From NCBI GenBank assembly GCA_017462615.1, contig JAFTQT010000160.1:1-33799 (forward strand): a stretch of 33,799 nt of DNA, written 5' to 3'. The translations under genes and the position numbers were made by a program. Within the stretch, counting starts at the first letter, position 1. The number at the start of each line of letters is the position of its first letter. The notes below the pieces were generated by a model, which was not told the origin of the DNA, searched no databases, and worked only from the letters and a program-made list of their open reading frames with translations. Below are positions 1 to 7,716 of the stretch, one piece after another. This DNA is from Clostridia bacterium (lineage in GTDB: Bacteria; Bacillota; Clostridia; Oscillospirales; CAG-272).

Positions 1-433
1 CGAAAAAGATATTAAGGCACTCGTTATCTCACTTGGCAAGACCGAGGGTACAAATGCCGAGAAATATATCCTGGAACAGATTGACGAGCTTCACGAAAAG
101 GGCGAAGGCTTGAAGAAACGCCTTGCCGAGCTTGAAGCAATTATGCAGCAGCACGATCTTGCGGAAATCGAATTTGACCTTATTCGTCAGTTGCTCTCTA
201 CTATGGGTGAGAATATCGAGGAATACAGCGTTGAGCAAAAACGTGCCGCCATCAGAACATTTATCCGTAAAATCGTATGGGACGGAGAAAATGCCCATGT
301 GTATCTGTTCCACAATGACGGGGACTATGAATTTCCCAACCCGCCCGATGGTGGAAATACCCCCAAAAATGACAAAAATCCTAACGGGGATTCGTCAGAA
401 TATGACGAGCCGTTAGGAGAGGATAGCGAATGA
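1..433 (+). mobile_element. Right end of a skin-type element inserted in sigK (continues off the window to the left)
   Basis: The window opens inside an element whose right border lies at 429-433, where the recombinase gene ends and the sigK 3' half begins. Visible: a large serine recombinase gene runs up to the border, and immediately beyond it lies a sigK fragment that starts in mid-gene. Known: in Bacillus subtilis and Clostridioides difficile, sigK is split by the skin element, which a serine recombinase (SpoIVCA) excises in the mother cell. Inferred: this is an element of the same type. Its size, cargo and left end are outside the window. Confidence 0.8.
1..433 (+). CDS. Large serine recombinase, C-terminal part (SpoIVCA-like), 5' end outside window
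   Basis: The reading frame is open from base 2 and encodes the last 143 residues of a site-specific recombinase. The visible part has a charged coiled-coil-like segment (IDELHEKGEGLKKRLAELE and onward) and the closing motif FIRKIVWDGENAHVYLF, which is typical of the C-terminal DNA-binding region of large serine recombinases from Clostridia. The last ~35 residues are a polar tail rich in D, N, P and G. The catalytic serine domain lies outside the window. The stop codon TGA (431-433) falls inside the AATGA crossover sequence shared with sigK. By position it should be the recombinase that excises the element and rebuilds sigK during sporulation. Base composition is more AT-rich than the chromosomal genes that follow, as expected of an acquired element. 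Confidence 0.85.
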   Translation, partial: EKDIKALVISLGKTEGTNAEKYILEQIDELHEKGEGLKKRLAELEAIMQQHDLAEIEFDLIRQLLSTMGENIEEYSVEQKRAAIRTFIRKIVWDGENAHVYLFHNDGDYEFPNPPDGGNTPKNDKNPNGDSSEYDEPLGEDSE

Positions 434-440
434 AATACTC
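424..440 (+). other. Skin-type recombination junction (attR-like) with AATGA core
   Basis: AATGA at 429-433 is the pentamer reported, as I recall, as the crossover repeat of the B. subtilis skin element. Read in the sigK frame, bases 429-446 encode Asn-Glu-Ile-Leu-Met-His, which matches the ENEILMH stretch of intact SigK. The break therefore falls at the same codons as in B. subtilis. Read in the recombinase frame, the same bases are the last two bases of the final Glu codon plus the TGA stop. The partner AATGA copy must lie at the left end of the element, outside the window. Confidence 0.7.
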
Positions 441-779
441 ATGCACTTTCGCTCACAAAAGAAGCTGTCGGCGGAGGTCTCCATCAACGAGACCATTGAC
501 GTGGACAGGGATGGCAACCCCCTCACGTACATGGACGTGATCGCCGTGGAGGATCACGTGGAGGAGGAGGTTGATGCCCGCATCAAGTCCGCTCGGGTAC
601 GGCGGCTGGTAGAAACGGTGCTTTGCGAGCGGGAGCGCCAGATCATCACGCTGCGCTACGGTCTTGGCGGCCAGGCGCCGCTCACGCAGCGGGAGGTGGC
701 GGAGCTGCTGGGCATTTCCCGCTCCTACGTCAGCCGCATTGAAAAGGGTGCGCTGGAGGTGCTGCGGGAGCATTGCTGA
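441..779 (+). CDS. sigK: 3' half of split sigK (spoIIIC-like): sigma-K regions 3-4
   Basis: Encodes the C-terminal part of the mother-cell sporulation sigma factor. The protein starts MHFRSQKK, equivalent to the MHLRALKK stretch in the middle of B. subtilis SigK. It ends with region 4: a DREKEV-like segment (CERERQIITLRYGL) followed by the promoter -35-binding helix-turn-helix TQREVAELLGISRSYVSRIE. Homology continues upstream of this Met to Asn-Glu-Ile-Leu at 429-440, so the Met is internal to the real protein and no good Shine-Dalgarno sequence precedes it. The half lacks regions 1-2, which bind core polymerase and the -10 element, so it should be inactive until the element at its 5' side is excised and it is joined to the N-terminal half. 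It is not a decayed pseudogene: the frame is intact and the motifs are conserved. Confidence 0.88.
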   Translation: MHFRSQKKLSAEVSINETIDVDRDGNPLTYMDVIAVEDHVEEEVDARIKSARVRRLVETVLCERERQIITLRYGLGGQAPLTQREVAELLGISRSYVSRIEKGALEVLREHC

Positions 780-787
780 GAAAATCA

Positions 788-820
788 AATCCCCCCGAGA
801 GCAATACTCTCGGGGGGATT
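788..820. terminator. Bidirectional terminator between sigK and the hexosaminidase gene
   Basis: A 14-bp perfect stem (AATCCCCCCGAGAG and its complement) with loop CAATA sits between two convergent genes. The minus-strand side is followed by a T-rich tail (ATTTGATTTT). The plus side has no long T run. Confidence 0.85.
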
Positions 821-826
821 GCGACA

Positions 827-2686
827 TTACAGTATGCACGCGCTGGCGCTTCTTCTCCAGTTATTGAAGTTGACGTAAGGGTTGTCACCGCCAATGGGCA
901 GCATGGGTAGCACGGGCTCCAGCAGCTCGGGAATGGCATTGGCCTCGTCTGCAAGATATGCTTCGATACGCGCTTTGGCGGAAAGGAGTCTTGCCCGCAG
1001 ACCACCGATACGAAGCTCCTGTACCGAGAAGCCGTAAGACTTATTCTCACAGTACCACTGCTCACGGTAAACGGCAAGGAAGGCATCAAGGTCAGCCACA
1101 ATCACGTCCAGCTCCTCGGCTAATGCCGCCAGAGCTCCCTTTTCTCCGGAGAGATACGCGGCGCGCAAGCGCACGGTGAAGTCCGACTTGCGGGTCAGCA
1201 CGCGGCAAAGAGCGGCGAGAGACTTGTAGATATAGCCAAACTCCTTGTGGTCGGCAAAAGCCAGCAGCTGCTTTTCTGCCTCGGCGTAATCGGCGGCCAC
1301 GCGGGTGGGATCCATGTGAGCGTCAAGAAGACCCTCGATGGGATCGTTAAAGAGCAGGTATTTGGTGGGGCAAAGAGGATGCTCCACCTCGTTGGCGTGG
1401 GCGTCAGGCGCATCCAGCGTCAACAGATCCTCAAAGCCGATGCCAAAGCAATCCTGTGCACGTGCCTCCAGCTTTTCTGTACAGGGCTTGCCGCCGTAGG
1501 CGTACTCAGCGTAGTACAGGAGGGTGGTCAGACACGCAAAATTGGTACATTCGCGGCCGTTGTCGCCCCAGCAGGTGACGATCTGATCGGTCATGCTGTA
1601 CTTATAGCAAGCATCCAGCTGCAGCTCCGTGGATTTGATGGAGAAGCGGGAATGAGGTGCAAAGCCGGACCAGGCCCACGCACCTCCGGCAAAGGCGGTG
1701 GGGTTATGGAACTTTTTATGGCAGTCCAGCATGTGAGAGAAGCGCTTCTGCGTTCTCTCGGTGGTGTAATAATCCCAGAAGATCAAGGTGAGCCCTTCAG
1801 GCACCTTGGCCATGACCTCCTCGGAGATTTCCCCCTCCTCCACGTAATATTTGCCGCCAAAGGCCATGCGGAAGAACATATCGCTCCAGATCATGGGCTG
1901 ATAGCCGTTCTGGCGGCACAGATCGACCACGCGCTCCAGATGCTCCAGCATAATATCCGTGGATTTGCGGTAGCCGTTTTTATCCAGATACTTGCCACGG
2001 CCGAGATTGTGCGCCTCGTCCATGCCAAGGTTGATGCGGGGGGAGCGGAAGCATTCGCGGCAGACCTTCAGCATGGCATCCACCATTTCGTAGGTCTTTT
2101 CCTCGCCAACCAGCATAATATCGTCAATATCGTGCACGTTGCCAAAGGCCTTCCATTGCAAGGCCTGCATCAGGTGCGCCAGCGTCTGGATGCAAGGAAT
2201 GACCTCAATACCCAGCTCGAAGGCGTAATCGTCGATCTCCTTCAGCTCCTCCTTGGAGTAGCGGCCTCGCATACGGCCAAAATAAGGATAGCCGGGCAGC
2301 TCGTAGGTATCCTCGGCGTAGAGCATCAGGGAGTCCATGCCCATCAGGGCAAGATAGCGGATCATTCGCTTGACGGAGGCCACGTTCATGACGGCATTTC
2401 TCGAAACGTCCGCCATCAGACAAAGCATCGTCGCCTTGCAGCTCTCCTCCACGTCGGCCTTGCCCGCAAGCTTGCCGGGCAGATAGGAAAGCGCGCGGAA
2501 ATACTCCTTTTTGCCCTCGGCTACAATATGCACACCGCCAGCCTCGGAGGTAACCGAAAGCCCCTTGCCCACCTCAACGGTAACGGGAATACCGGTCGCA
2601 TCCACCGCAAGAGAAAGCTGAGGCAGCAGCGCCTCGGTGCCCTTTTCCCAATCCTTAGGAAGATTTCTGAAACAAATCTTTTGCAT
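827..2686 (-). CDS. Glycoside hydrolase family 20-type beta-N-acetylhexosaminidase
   Basis: A 619-residue protein expected to remove terminal beta-linked N-acetylhexosamine residues. Residues 1-90 form a GH20b-like N-terminal domain. The TIM barrel then begins near 91 with MADVSRNAVM, and LMLYAEDTYELPGYPYFG matches bacterial GH20-like enzymes. The catalytic Asp-Glu pair is in GMDEAH (D223, E224). There is no signal peptide, so it probably works in the cytoplasm on imported or recycled amino sugars. Two start codons six bases apart are possible. The second (2686) has GAGG nine bases upstream, while the first (2692) is only three bases from it, so I chose 2686. It lies behind the flippase gene on the same strand but has its own candidate promoter. 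Exact substrate unknown. Confidence 0.85.
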   Translation of the reverse strand: MQKICFRNLPKDWEKGTEALLPQLSLAVDATGIPVTVEVGKGLSVTSEAGGVHIVAEGKKEYFRALSYLPGKLAGKADVEESCKATMLCLMADVSRNAVMNVASVKRMIRYLALMGMDSLMLYAEDTYELPGYPYFGRMRGRYSKEELKEIDDYAFELGIEVIPCIQTLAHLMQALQWKAFGNVHDIDDIMLVGEEKTYEMVDAMLKVCRECFRSPRINLGMDEAHNLGRGKYLDKNGYRKSTDIMLEHLERVVDLCRQNGYQPMIWSDMFFRMAFGGKYYVEEGEISEEVMAKVPEGLTLIFWDYYTTERTQKRFSHMLDCHKKFHNPTAFAGGAWAWSGFAPHSRFSIKSTELQLDACYKYSMTDQIVTCWGDNGRECTNFACLTTLLYYAEYAYGGKPCTEKLEARAQDCFGIGFEDLLTLDAPDAHANEVEHPLCPTKYLLFNDPIEGLLDAHMDPTRVAADYAEAEKQLLAFADHKEFGYIYKSLAALCRVLTRKSDFTVRLRAAYLSGEKGALAALAEELDVIVADLDAFLAVYREQWYCENKSYGFSVQELRIGGLRARLLSAKARIEAYLADEANAIPELLEPVLPMLPIGGDNPYVNFNNWRRSASACIL

Positions 2687-2743
2687 CGTCATATACCTCG
2701 TTTTTTATAAAATTCAACAATAGATCAGCCTATCTTGCTTTTT

Positions 2744-2773
2744 ATCATACCACAAACCCGGCGGCGTTGTCTA
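2744..2773 (-). promoter_or_regulatory. Candidate sigma-A promoter of the hexosaminidase gene
   Basis: On the minus strand TAGACA (2768-2773) and TATGAT (2744-2749) are separated by 18 bases. It lies about 60 bases upstream of the start codon, in the 113-base gap after the flippase gene. Confidence 0.5.
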
Positions 2774-2799
2774 TAAAAATGTTGCCATCTTTTGCTCTG

Positions 2800-4245
2800 T
2801 TATTGCTTTTTCCGCAGTTTGGAACAAAGTGCATGATACACCACCTGCAGCTCCGGGAAAAGCACCTTCACCGCTACGGGCAGCATGCCTGCCAGCACCG
2901 CCACACTCCAAATGGGCGTAAGACGTAAAAACACCAATGCCACCAAGACAGCCAGCGGCAAGAACCACAAAAGATGCCATAAGCGCAGGCGCAGACGAGC
3001 GCCCCGACAAAGCGCCACAAGGCGGATGGCCACCGTTACCGTCCAACCGCAAAGGAACGAGATATTAGCAGCCTCTACACCAAGTCCCAGGCGGAAAAGG
3101 CCAAGGATCATCACCACGTTGATCAGAGCCCCCGCCAGCGTGGAGAGCAAAATGATACCGGTTTTTCTCGCCGCGCCAAAAATGGGATCCAAAAAGGAGC
3201 TGAACACAGAAAGGAAGGCACCGAAAAAGGCGAGGGGCAAAAGCTTCACCGCCTCGGCATACGAAGCGTGAATAAAATTTGGGAAGATCCAAAGGCCTAT
3301 ACGGATAGCGGGCAAAAGCAACAGCAGCATAGCCATGAAAACGCGCAGGAAAAGGTCGGTTTTTTCGGAATAATAGCGACAGCTTTCCGCACCCTCGTCG
3401 AAGCCCCTGGCAAAGGAGACCTCCTGCCAGGCAAATTGGAAGCAGGTGGAGACAAACACCAAAATTTGTGTAAATTTCAGGGCAATGGCATAATAACCGT
3501 TGGCCTCGGCACCGAGACAGGCCGTTACCAGCACGCGGTTGAGGGAATTCAGCAGCCAGAAGGCGGCGGAATTGAGCCCCAGCGGCAAACAAAAGGCCAG
3601 CAGCCGTCTGCAAACCACGCGCGAGACCAAGTGCCATTTGCAAACGGAGAGAATACGGCAACGCAGGCAAAGCATCAGAATACAAACGCCGGCACCAACG
3701 CAAAACGCGATATAAAGCGACTGATAGCCCATGCCCAAGCCAAGGATCAGCACCAGATTGACCGCCACCTGCAGCAGCGTGGGCACCGCCCCCGAAAGGG
3801 CGAAAAAGGCATGATGTCCCTGTGCGCGGGTCACGTATCCTAACGCCATCATGACAGCGTTCAAGAGGCCGTACAGCACGATTAGAGGATAATACGGGAT
3901 CTCCAGAAAAAACGCCGCCACGCCGCAGCCGCCGGCGTAAAGAAGGCCTGACAGTAGCATCAGGAAAAGGCCGGAGGCCAGTACCCGCGAGGCATCCTCC
4001 CCTTCTCTGTTTGCCTCCAGCATAAAGCGCATCAGCCCCACGCCAATATCGAGAAACAAGACGGAGGAAACGAGAATTGCCACCGCTACGGCGGTATCAT
4101 AGGTGCCCATATCCGCCGAGGGGATTTTGGCGGTATAGAGGGGCAGCATAAAGAACACCGCCAGCTTGGAAAGCGTGCTACCAAGGAGATAGCATAGTGA
4201 GGAGCGCCAGAAGCGCGGCGCTATATTTGATTTTTCAGCCTGCAT
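2800..4245 (-). CDS. Polysaccharide flippase (Wzx/MVF-type membrane transporter)
   Basis: A 481-residue polytopic membrane protein with about 12-14 hydrophobic segments along its whole length. It begins with a short polar N-terminus and the typical opening of the polysaccharide biosynthesis exporter family (WRSSLCYLLGSTLSKLAVFFM, then LPLYTAKIPSADMGTYD). Such proteins move lipid-linked repeat units across the membrane. The start at 4245 has AGGAG six bases upstream; the frame is open 24 codons further but without a ribosome site. It is the third gene of a run with a glycosyltransferase and an EpsG-like polymerase, which supports an exopolysaccharide role. The C-terminus is short and basic. 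Confidence 0.88.
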   Translation of the reverse strand: MQAEKSNIAPRFWRSSLCYLLGSTLSKLAVFFMLPLYTAKIPSADMGTYDTAVAVAILVSSVLFLDIGVGLMRFMLEANREGEDASRVLASGLFLMLLSGLLYAGGCGVAAFFLEIPYYPLIVLYGLLNAVMMALGYVTRAQGHHAFFALSGAVPTLLQVAVNLVLILGLGMGYQSLYIAFCVGAGVCILMLCLRCRILSVCKWHLVSRVVCRRLLAFCLPLGLNSAAFWLLNSLNRVLVTACLGAEANGYYAIALKFTQILVFVSTCFQFAWQEVSFARGFDEGAESCRYYSEKTDLFLRVFMAMLLLLLPAIRIGLWIFPNFIHASYAEAVKLLPLAFFGAFLSVFSSFLDPIFGAARKTGIILLSTLAGALINVVMILGLFRLGLGVEAANISFLCGWTVTVAIRLVALCRGARLRLRLWHLLWFLPLAVLVALVFLRLTPIWSVAVLAGMLPVAVKVLFPELQVVYHALCSKLRKKQ

Positions 4246-4280
4246 CTGACACTCCTTTCCTGCCAAGGGCGGATTTGATA

Positions 4281-5390
4281 TTACCAGAAAAAGCGGTATG
4301 GCATGGCGTCGTACCAAAGGCCGCTGCGCAAAAACAGCAGCACCAAAAAGTAAGCGACGGCAACGCCAAGCACCAGCATGGTTTCAATTGGAACGGCCAC
4401 GCGCCCCTTTTTCTCACAAAAGAGCGGCGGCACGATTGCGGGCAGCCACAAAAGATAAAACAGCTCAAAATAATGAAACAGCCTTTGCAGCTGACCAAAG
4501 CCGGTCATCATTGCCGCCAGCACCACACCCAACAGCATCATTAGTGTAAGAAAGCTTCGCTCGTCAAACCCGTTTTCCTGCACGGGCAAAAGTGTGTCGC
4601 CCTCTGACGTCAAATAGAGCCGGAAAAGGCCATAGACCGTCACAACAAGGAAAAAGGCGAAAAAGCCGTACAGCGCAAGGAAAGTGGTGGGCTCATAATC
4701 GGCATATTTCGGAAAAAGCCGCTGCGCAAAGGTGATAATAGGGCGCACAAATATCAGGCAAATCACTGCCAGCACACCTGTGGCGGGCAAAAGCCAACGA
4801 AGGCGCTTGCGGGTCACGCGCAGGAGCGTGAGGAACGGACAGGCCAAAAAGATCAGTACGCTGGTGTGAAAGGTAGCGGCCAACAGCACGATCAGCACGT
4901 AGGGCAACCATTTTTTCTTCTTCAAAAAGCCGTAAGCGAAAAGAAAAATGGCCACCGCCAAGGCCTGGCGCATAATGCAGAGATACAGAGGATAGATCAT
5001 CAGCGCCATATAAAGGAACAGCCCAAGGTAGGGATTTTTGGCGTGCCGATAGAGGAAATACGTCACCGAGCCGTGTATGATCACGCTGGTCAAAACGATC
5101 AGCCATTGACCGTTTTTGGTAAAAAGACCAATGAGGGCACAAAGCAGCCGAAAACCCGGCTCCGTCCAGGAGGAGAACTGCAAAACATCCAGGATATCCC
5201 GCCCCTCCACCTTCAGAAACACGTCGATAAAGGAAGCGGTATCCCGTCCCACCGTCGGGTGTCGCAGTGCGGAAAAAGCGATCAGTAAAAGGCCGGAGAC
5301 AACGCAAAAGATGCGGCGATTGCGCCTTGTGTCCTCTCGCAAAAAAACGCGCAGCACGGCCATAAGGGCTAAAATGCAAACGTATCCCAC
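4281..5390 (-). CDS. EpsG family polysaccharide polymerase (membrane protein)
   Basis: A 369-residue integral membrane protein with around ten hydrophobic segments. Family marks include the arginine-rich loop with RHPTVGRDTASF, the MRQALAVAIFLFAYGFLKKKKW segment in the middle, and FHTSVLIF just after it. EpsG proteins are thought to polymerise repeat units of exopolysaccharides. Start is GTG at 5390, supported by AAAGGAGG seven bases upstream. It lies 18 bases after the glycosyltransferase gene and 35 bases before the flippase start, so the three are most likely one transcript. Glycan structure cannot be predicted. Confidence 0.85.
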   Translation of the reverse strand: MGYVCILALMAVLRVFLREDTRRNRRIFCVVSGLLLIAFSALRHPTVGRDTASFIDVFLKVEGRDILDVLQFSSWTEPGFRLLCALIGLFTKNGQWLIVLTSVIIHGSVTYFLYRHAKNPYLGLFLYMALMIYPLYLCIMRQALAVAIFLFAYGFLKKKKWLPYVLIVLLAATFHTSVLIFLACPFLTLLRVTRKRLRWLLPATGVLAVICLIFVRPIITFAQRLFPKYADYEPTTFLALYGFFAFFLVVTVYGLFRLYLTSEGDTLLPVQENGFDERSFLTLMMLLGVVLAAMMTGFGQLQRLFHYFELFYLLWLPAIVPPLFCEKKGRVAVPIETMLVLGVAVAYFLVLLFLRSGLWYDAMPYRFFW

Positions 5391-5408
5391 GGTGTCTCCT
5401 CCTTTCCG

Positions 5409-6488
5409 TTACTTTTTACTTTGATAAAATTGATAGAGCCGCTCCGCCGCATCGGTAAGAGAAAAGCCGGCTTGCAAAACAGCCTCTGCATAAGCCTCTC
5501 GCGGTAATGCGGGGGAATGCTCCAGCGCATCGCAAAACGCATTTCCATCCTCCACGCTCGCAAAACGCACAAGGTCTGTCAACGCCACCTCAGGCGACAC
5601 GGTATCGGACACGGCGGCGGGCAGCCCCGCACTTTGTGCCTCTACCAGCGTAATGGGAAAGCCCTCAAATCGCGAGGGGAGCAAAAATCTGTCCATTGCG
5701 TCATACAGCGGCGCAACGTCCTCACGCACACCAAGAAAGCGAACTGCCCCTGTCGGAAAACGCTTTGCTGCCGCGGCCTCGATCTCCGGGCGCAGCTCAC
5801 CGTCTCCCACCAACAGCAGAACGGCGTTTGGGTGGCGGCGGAAAAAGCACTCAAAAATATCCAGCGCCGCACCGTGATTTTTCTGGGGGCTGAAGCGTGC
5901 CACCATACCGATTGCAAGCGCATCCTCCGCCAGATCCAGCTCCTGCCGCATTGCAGCGCGGCGCACAGGGTCAAAACGGAATTTTTCAACGTCAATGCCG
6001 TTCGGTAGTAGCACCACGCCGCCCTCTTGTAGAAGGCGTTCGCCGAAGGCCGTACGGGCAGCCGCTTCACCGCAGGCAAAATAGTCCGTAGCGGCGCGTC
6101 GGCCAAGACGGAACCGCAATGCAAGAGAGGGAGAAACAGGACACCTCCATGCAGCGTGAGAGTGCTGGATCCGCACCGGCACCGCGCAACGCCTAGCTAT
6201 CTGCAGTGCAAGAAAGCCCCATTCCGTGGTGTGCACGTGCACCACCTCCGGCCGATACTGCAGAAAAAGCGCTCGCAACGCCCTTTGATGTGCGAAAGGC
6301 CTCTTGCGCCGAGGAATCAAGTGGATTTCTGCGCCAAGGGCTGCCAGCCGATCCCGACAGGCGGGAACGGTCACGTCGTGGGCTACAATATGAAATTCAA
6401 TATCTCGCGGCATTGCGGCGATCCAACGCTCCAGCAGCATCTCCACGCCGCCGTTTTCAAAGCCGGATATGATATGAAAAACGCGCAC
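5409..6488 (-). CDS. Glycosyltransferase family 4 (EpsF-like)
   Basis: A 359-residue cytoplasmic GT-B glycosyltransferase. The N-terminal domain opens MRVFHIISGFENGGVE, with the glycine loop GGVE at 13-16. The C-terminal nucleotide-sugar domain has NGIDVEKF (163-170), GMVARFSPQKNH (194-205) and the E-x7-E pair E275/E283 in FEGFPITLVEAQSAGLP. This organisation matches GT4 enzymes of exopolysaccharide clusters such as EpsF. Start is GTG with a purine-rich GGGGAGG site upstream. It is the first gene of the glycan operon and follows a strong promoter. Donor and acceptor sugars are unknown. No initiating phosphoglycosyltransferase is next to it. Confidence 0.88.
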   Translation of the reverse strand: MRVFHIISGFENGGVEMLLERWIAAMPRDIEFHIVAHDVTVPACRDRLAALGAEIHLIPRRKRPFAHQRALRALFLQYRPEVVHVHTTEWGFLALQIARRCAVPVRIQHSHAAWRCPVSPSLALRFRLGRRAATDYFACGEAAARTAFGERLLQEGGVVLLPNGIDVEKFRFDPVRRAAMRQELDLAEDALAIGMVARFSPQKNHGAALDIFECFFRRHPNAVLLLVGDGELRPEIEAAAAKRFPTGAVRFLGVREDVAPLYDAMDRFLLPSRFEGFPITLVEAQSAGLPAAVSDTVSPEVALTDLVRFASVEDGNAFCDALEHSPALPREAYAEAVLQAGFSLTDAAERLYQFYQSKK

Positions 6489-6520
6489 GCGCTCCCCTCC
6501 CCTCGCATAATCTATCTATC

Positions 6521-6549
6521 ATTATACAATATTTGATTTATAAAATCAA
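6521..6549 (-). promoter_or_regulatory. Sigma-A promoter of the glycan operon
   Basis: On the minus strand TTGATT (6544-6549), 17 bases, then a perfect TATAAT (6521-6526). Transcription would start near 6514, about 26 bases before the GTG of the glycosyltransferase gene. Confidence 0.8.
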
Positions 6550-6559
6550 GTATATAAGC

Positions 6560-6593
6560 AGAAATACCGTGCGCCGCAGCGCACGGTATTTCT
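6560..6593 (-). terminator. Terminator of the PRPP synthetase/DUF1385 transcript
   Basis: A 15-bp perfect stem (AGAAATACCGTGCGC and its complement) with loop CGCA begins 8 bases beyond the DUF1385 stop codon and separates it from the glycan promoter. The A-T-rich foot of the stem and the following minus-strand sequence (GCTTATATACTTG) give a moderate U-rich tail. Confidence 0.8.
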
Positions 6594-6600
6594 TTGCGTA

Positions 6601-7638
6601 TTACGCTTCGTTGTTCTTTTGCTCCGCTTGGGGCTCGGTTTCCCGCTCCCCCTCGGGAATTACGGCCACAAAGGCCTTGATGGCGCACTCGATCATATCC
6701 TCGGTGGGCTCCCACACGGTGATGTGCTGCAGCCACACGCCGGGGGCGGAAATGATGCGGGTAAGGAGGTTATCGTGGCGCCCGGCTAGCTTCAACAGCT
6801 CATAGCCGATGCCCATGTTCAGCGGAACAAGTAATAGGCCGATAGCGGCACGAATTACGGTATATAATCCCGGCGAAACTCCCTCGAATTCTGCAGGAAT
6901 CAAAAAACCAACCAAAATGCTGACCAACATCATCAAAATAATGAACGATGTACCACAGCGAGGATGGAAGCGGCGTTCCTTTTTCACATTCTCCACCGTA
7001 AGAGGCTGGCCGTGCTCGTAGCAGAAGATAGTTTTATGCTCCGCGCCGTGATACATAAAGGTACGGCGAATATCCTTCATCAACAGCATTAAGGACATAT
7101 ATCCTACCATTACCAGCACCTTGAAAACACCTTCAAAGGCAGAACGCAACCAACGGTTTCCCACCCAGCTCTCCGGCATGATCAGCTCCAACTTGGAGTA
7201 CAAGAACGCCGGAAGCCATTTTAATAAAACAACAACAACGGCCAAAGCCAATATCATCGAAAGAACTGCTACCGCCGTCATCGTGCCCTTACTAAAGGCG
7301 CTCTGCGGCTCCTTCTGCTCGGTGGCGGGCGCGTCGGAGGGCTTTGCTTCAGCCTCCTCGGGCGTTTCCTCCACGAAAATTTCAGAGGAACGCATCAGAG
7401 CCTTATAGCCCATTGCCATCGAATCGATAAAGCCAAACACGCCGCGCACCACGGGCCAGCGGCAGAAGGCGGGGCGCTTCTTTTTGACGATCACCTCTTC
7501 CTCGAAAAAGATCTCGCCATTGGGGCGGCGCACCGCCATGGCGCTCTTTTCCGGGCCGCGCATCATAATGCCCTCAATGAGGGCCTGCCCACCGATGGAG
7601 GTCTTGCGGCAGGGGGGACATTTTTCTTTTTTGCTCAT
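6601..7638 (-). CDS. yqhQ: DUF1385 family membrane protein (YqhQ-like)
   Basis: A 345-residue membrane protein of the DUF1385 family, whose B. subtilis member is YqhQ; biochemical function is not established. Family marks: the N-terminal GGQALIEGIMMRGP, the segment YHGAEHKTIFCYEHG with conserved His and Glu, and RFHPRCGTSFIILMM. An acidic, proline-containing linker (about residues 90-115) precedes two to three pairs of membrane segments. The C-terminal tail is rich in E and Q. The start at 7638 has AAAGG five bases upstream; a TTG codon five residues earlier lies upstream of that ribosome site and was rejected. It follows the PRPP synthetase gene by 78 bases on the same strand. Confidence 0.85.
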   Translation of the reverse strand: MSKKEKCPPCRKTSIGGQALIEGIMMRGPEKSAMAVRRPNGEIFFEEEVIVKKKRPAFCRWPVVRGVFGFIDSMAMGYKALMRSSEIFVEETPEEAEAKPSDAPATEQKEPQSAFSKGTMTAVAVLSMILALAVVVVLLKWLPAFLYSKLELIMPESWVGNRWLRSAFEGVFKVLVMVGYMSLMLLMKDIRRTFMYHGAEHKTIFCYEHGQPLTVENVKKERRFHPRCGTSFIILMMLVSILVGFLIPAEFEGVSPGLYTVIRAAIGLLLVPLNMGIGYELLKLAGRHDNLLTRIISAPGVWLQHITVWEPTEDMIECAIKAFVAVIPEGERETEPQAEQKNNEA

Positions 7639-7716
7639 AGTTGCCTTTCTCAAAAGCAGACCGCCGGCAGCAAGATGTTTGCAGATCCTGTAAGCCGACG
7701 GTGCTTTGTATGTGAA

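Noticed and set aside
441-779. Treating the sigK fragment as a pseudogene
   Set aside because: The frame and region 4 are intact, and it begins exactly at a recombinase junction. A reversible split explains it better than decay.
1247-2710. 487-codon open frame on the plus strand
   Set aside because: It lies opposite the hexosaminidase gene, whose motifs are clear. The frame has no recognisable motif or ribosome site and arises from the codon bias of the true gene.
7660-7702. Hairpin between prs and the DUF1385 gene
   Set aside because: ACCGTCGGC and GCCGGCGGT can pair with one G-T pair, but the loop is 25 bases and the T tail is weak. It is too poor to call a terminator.
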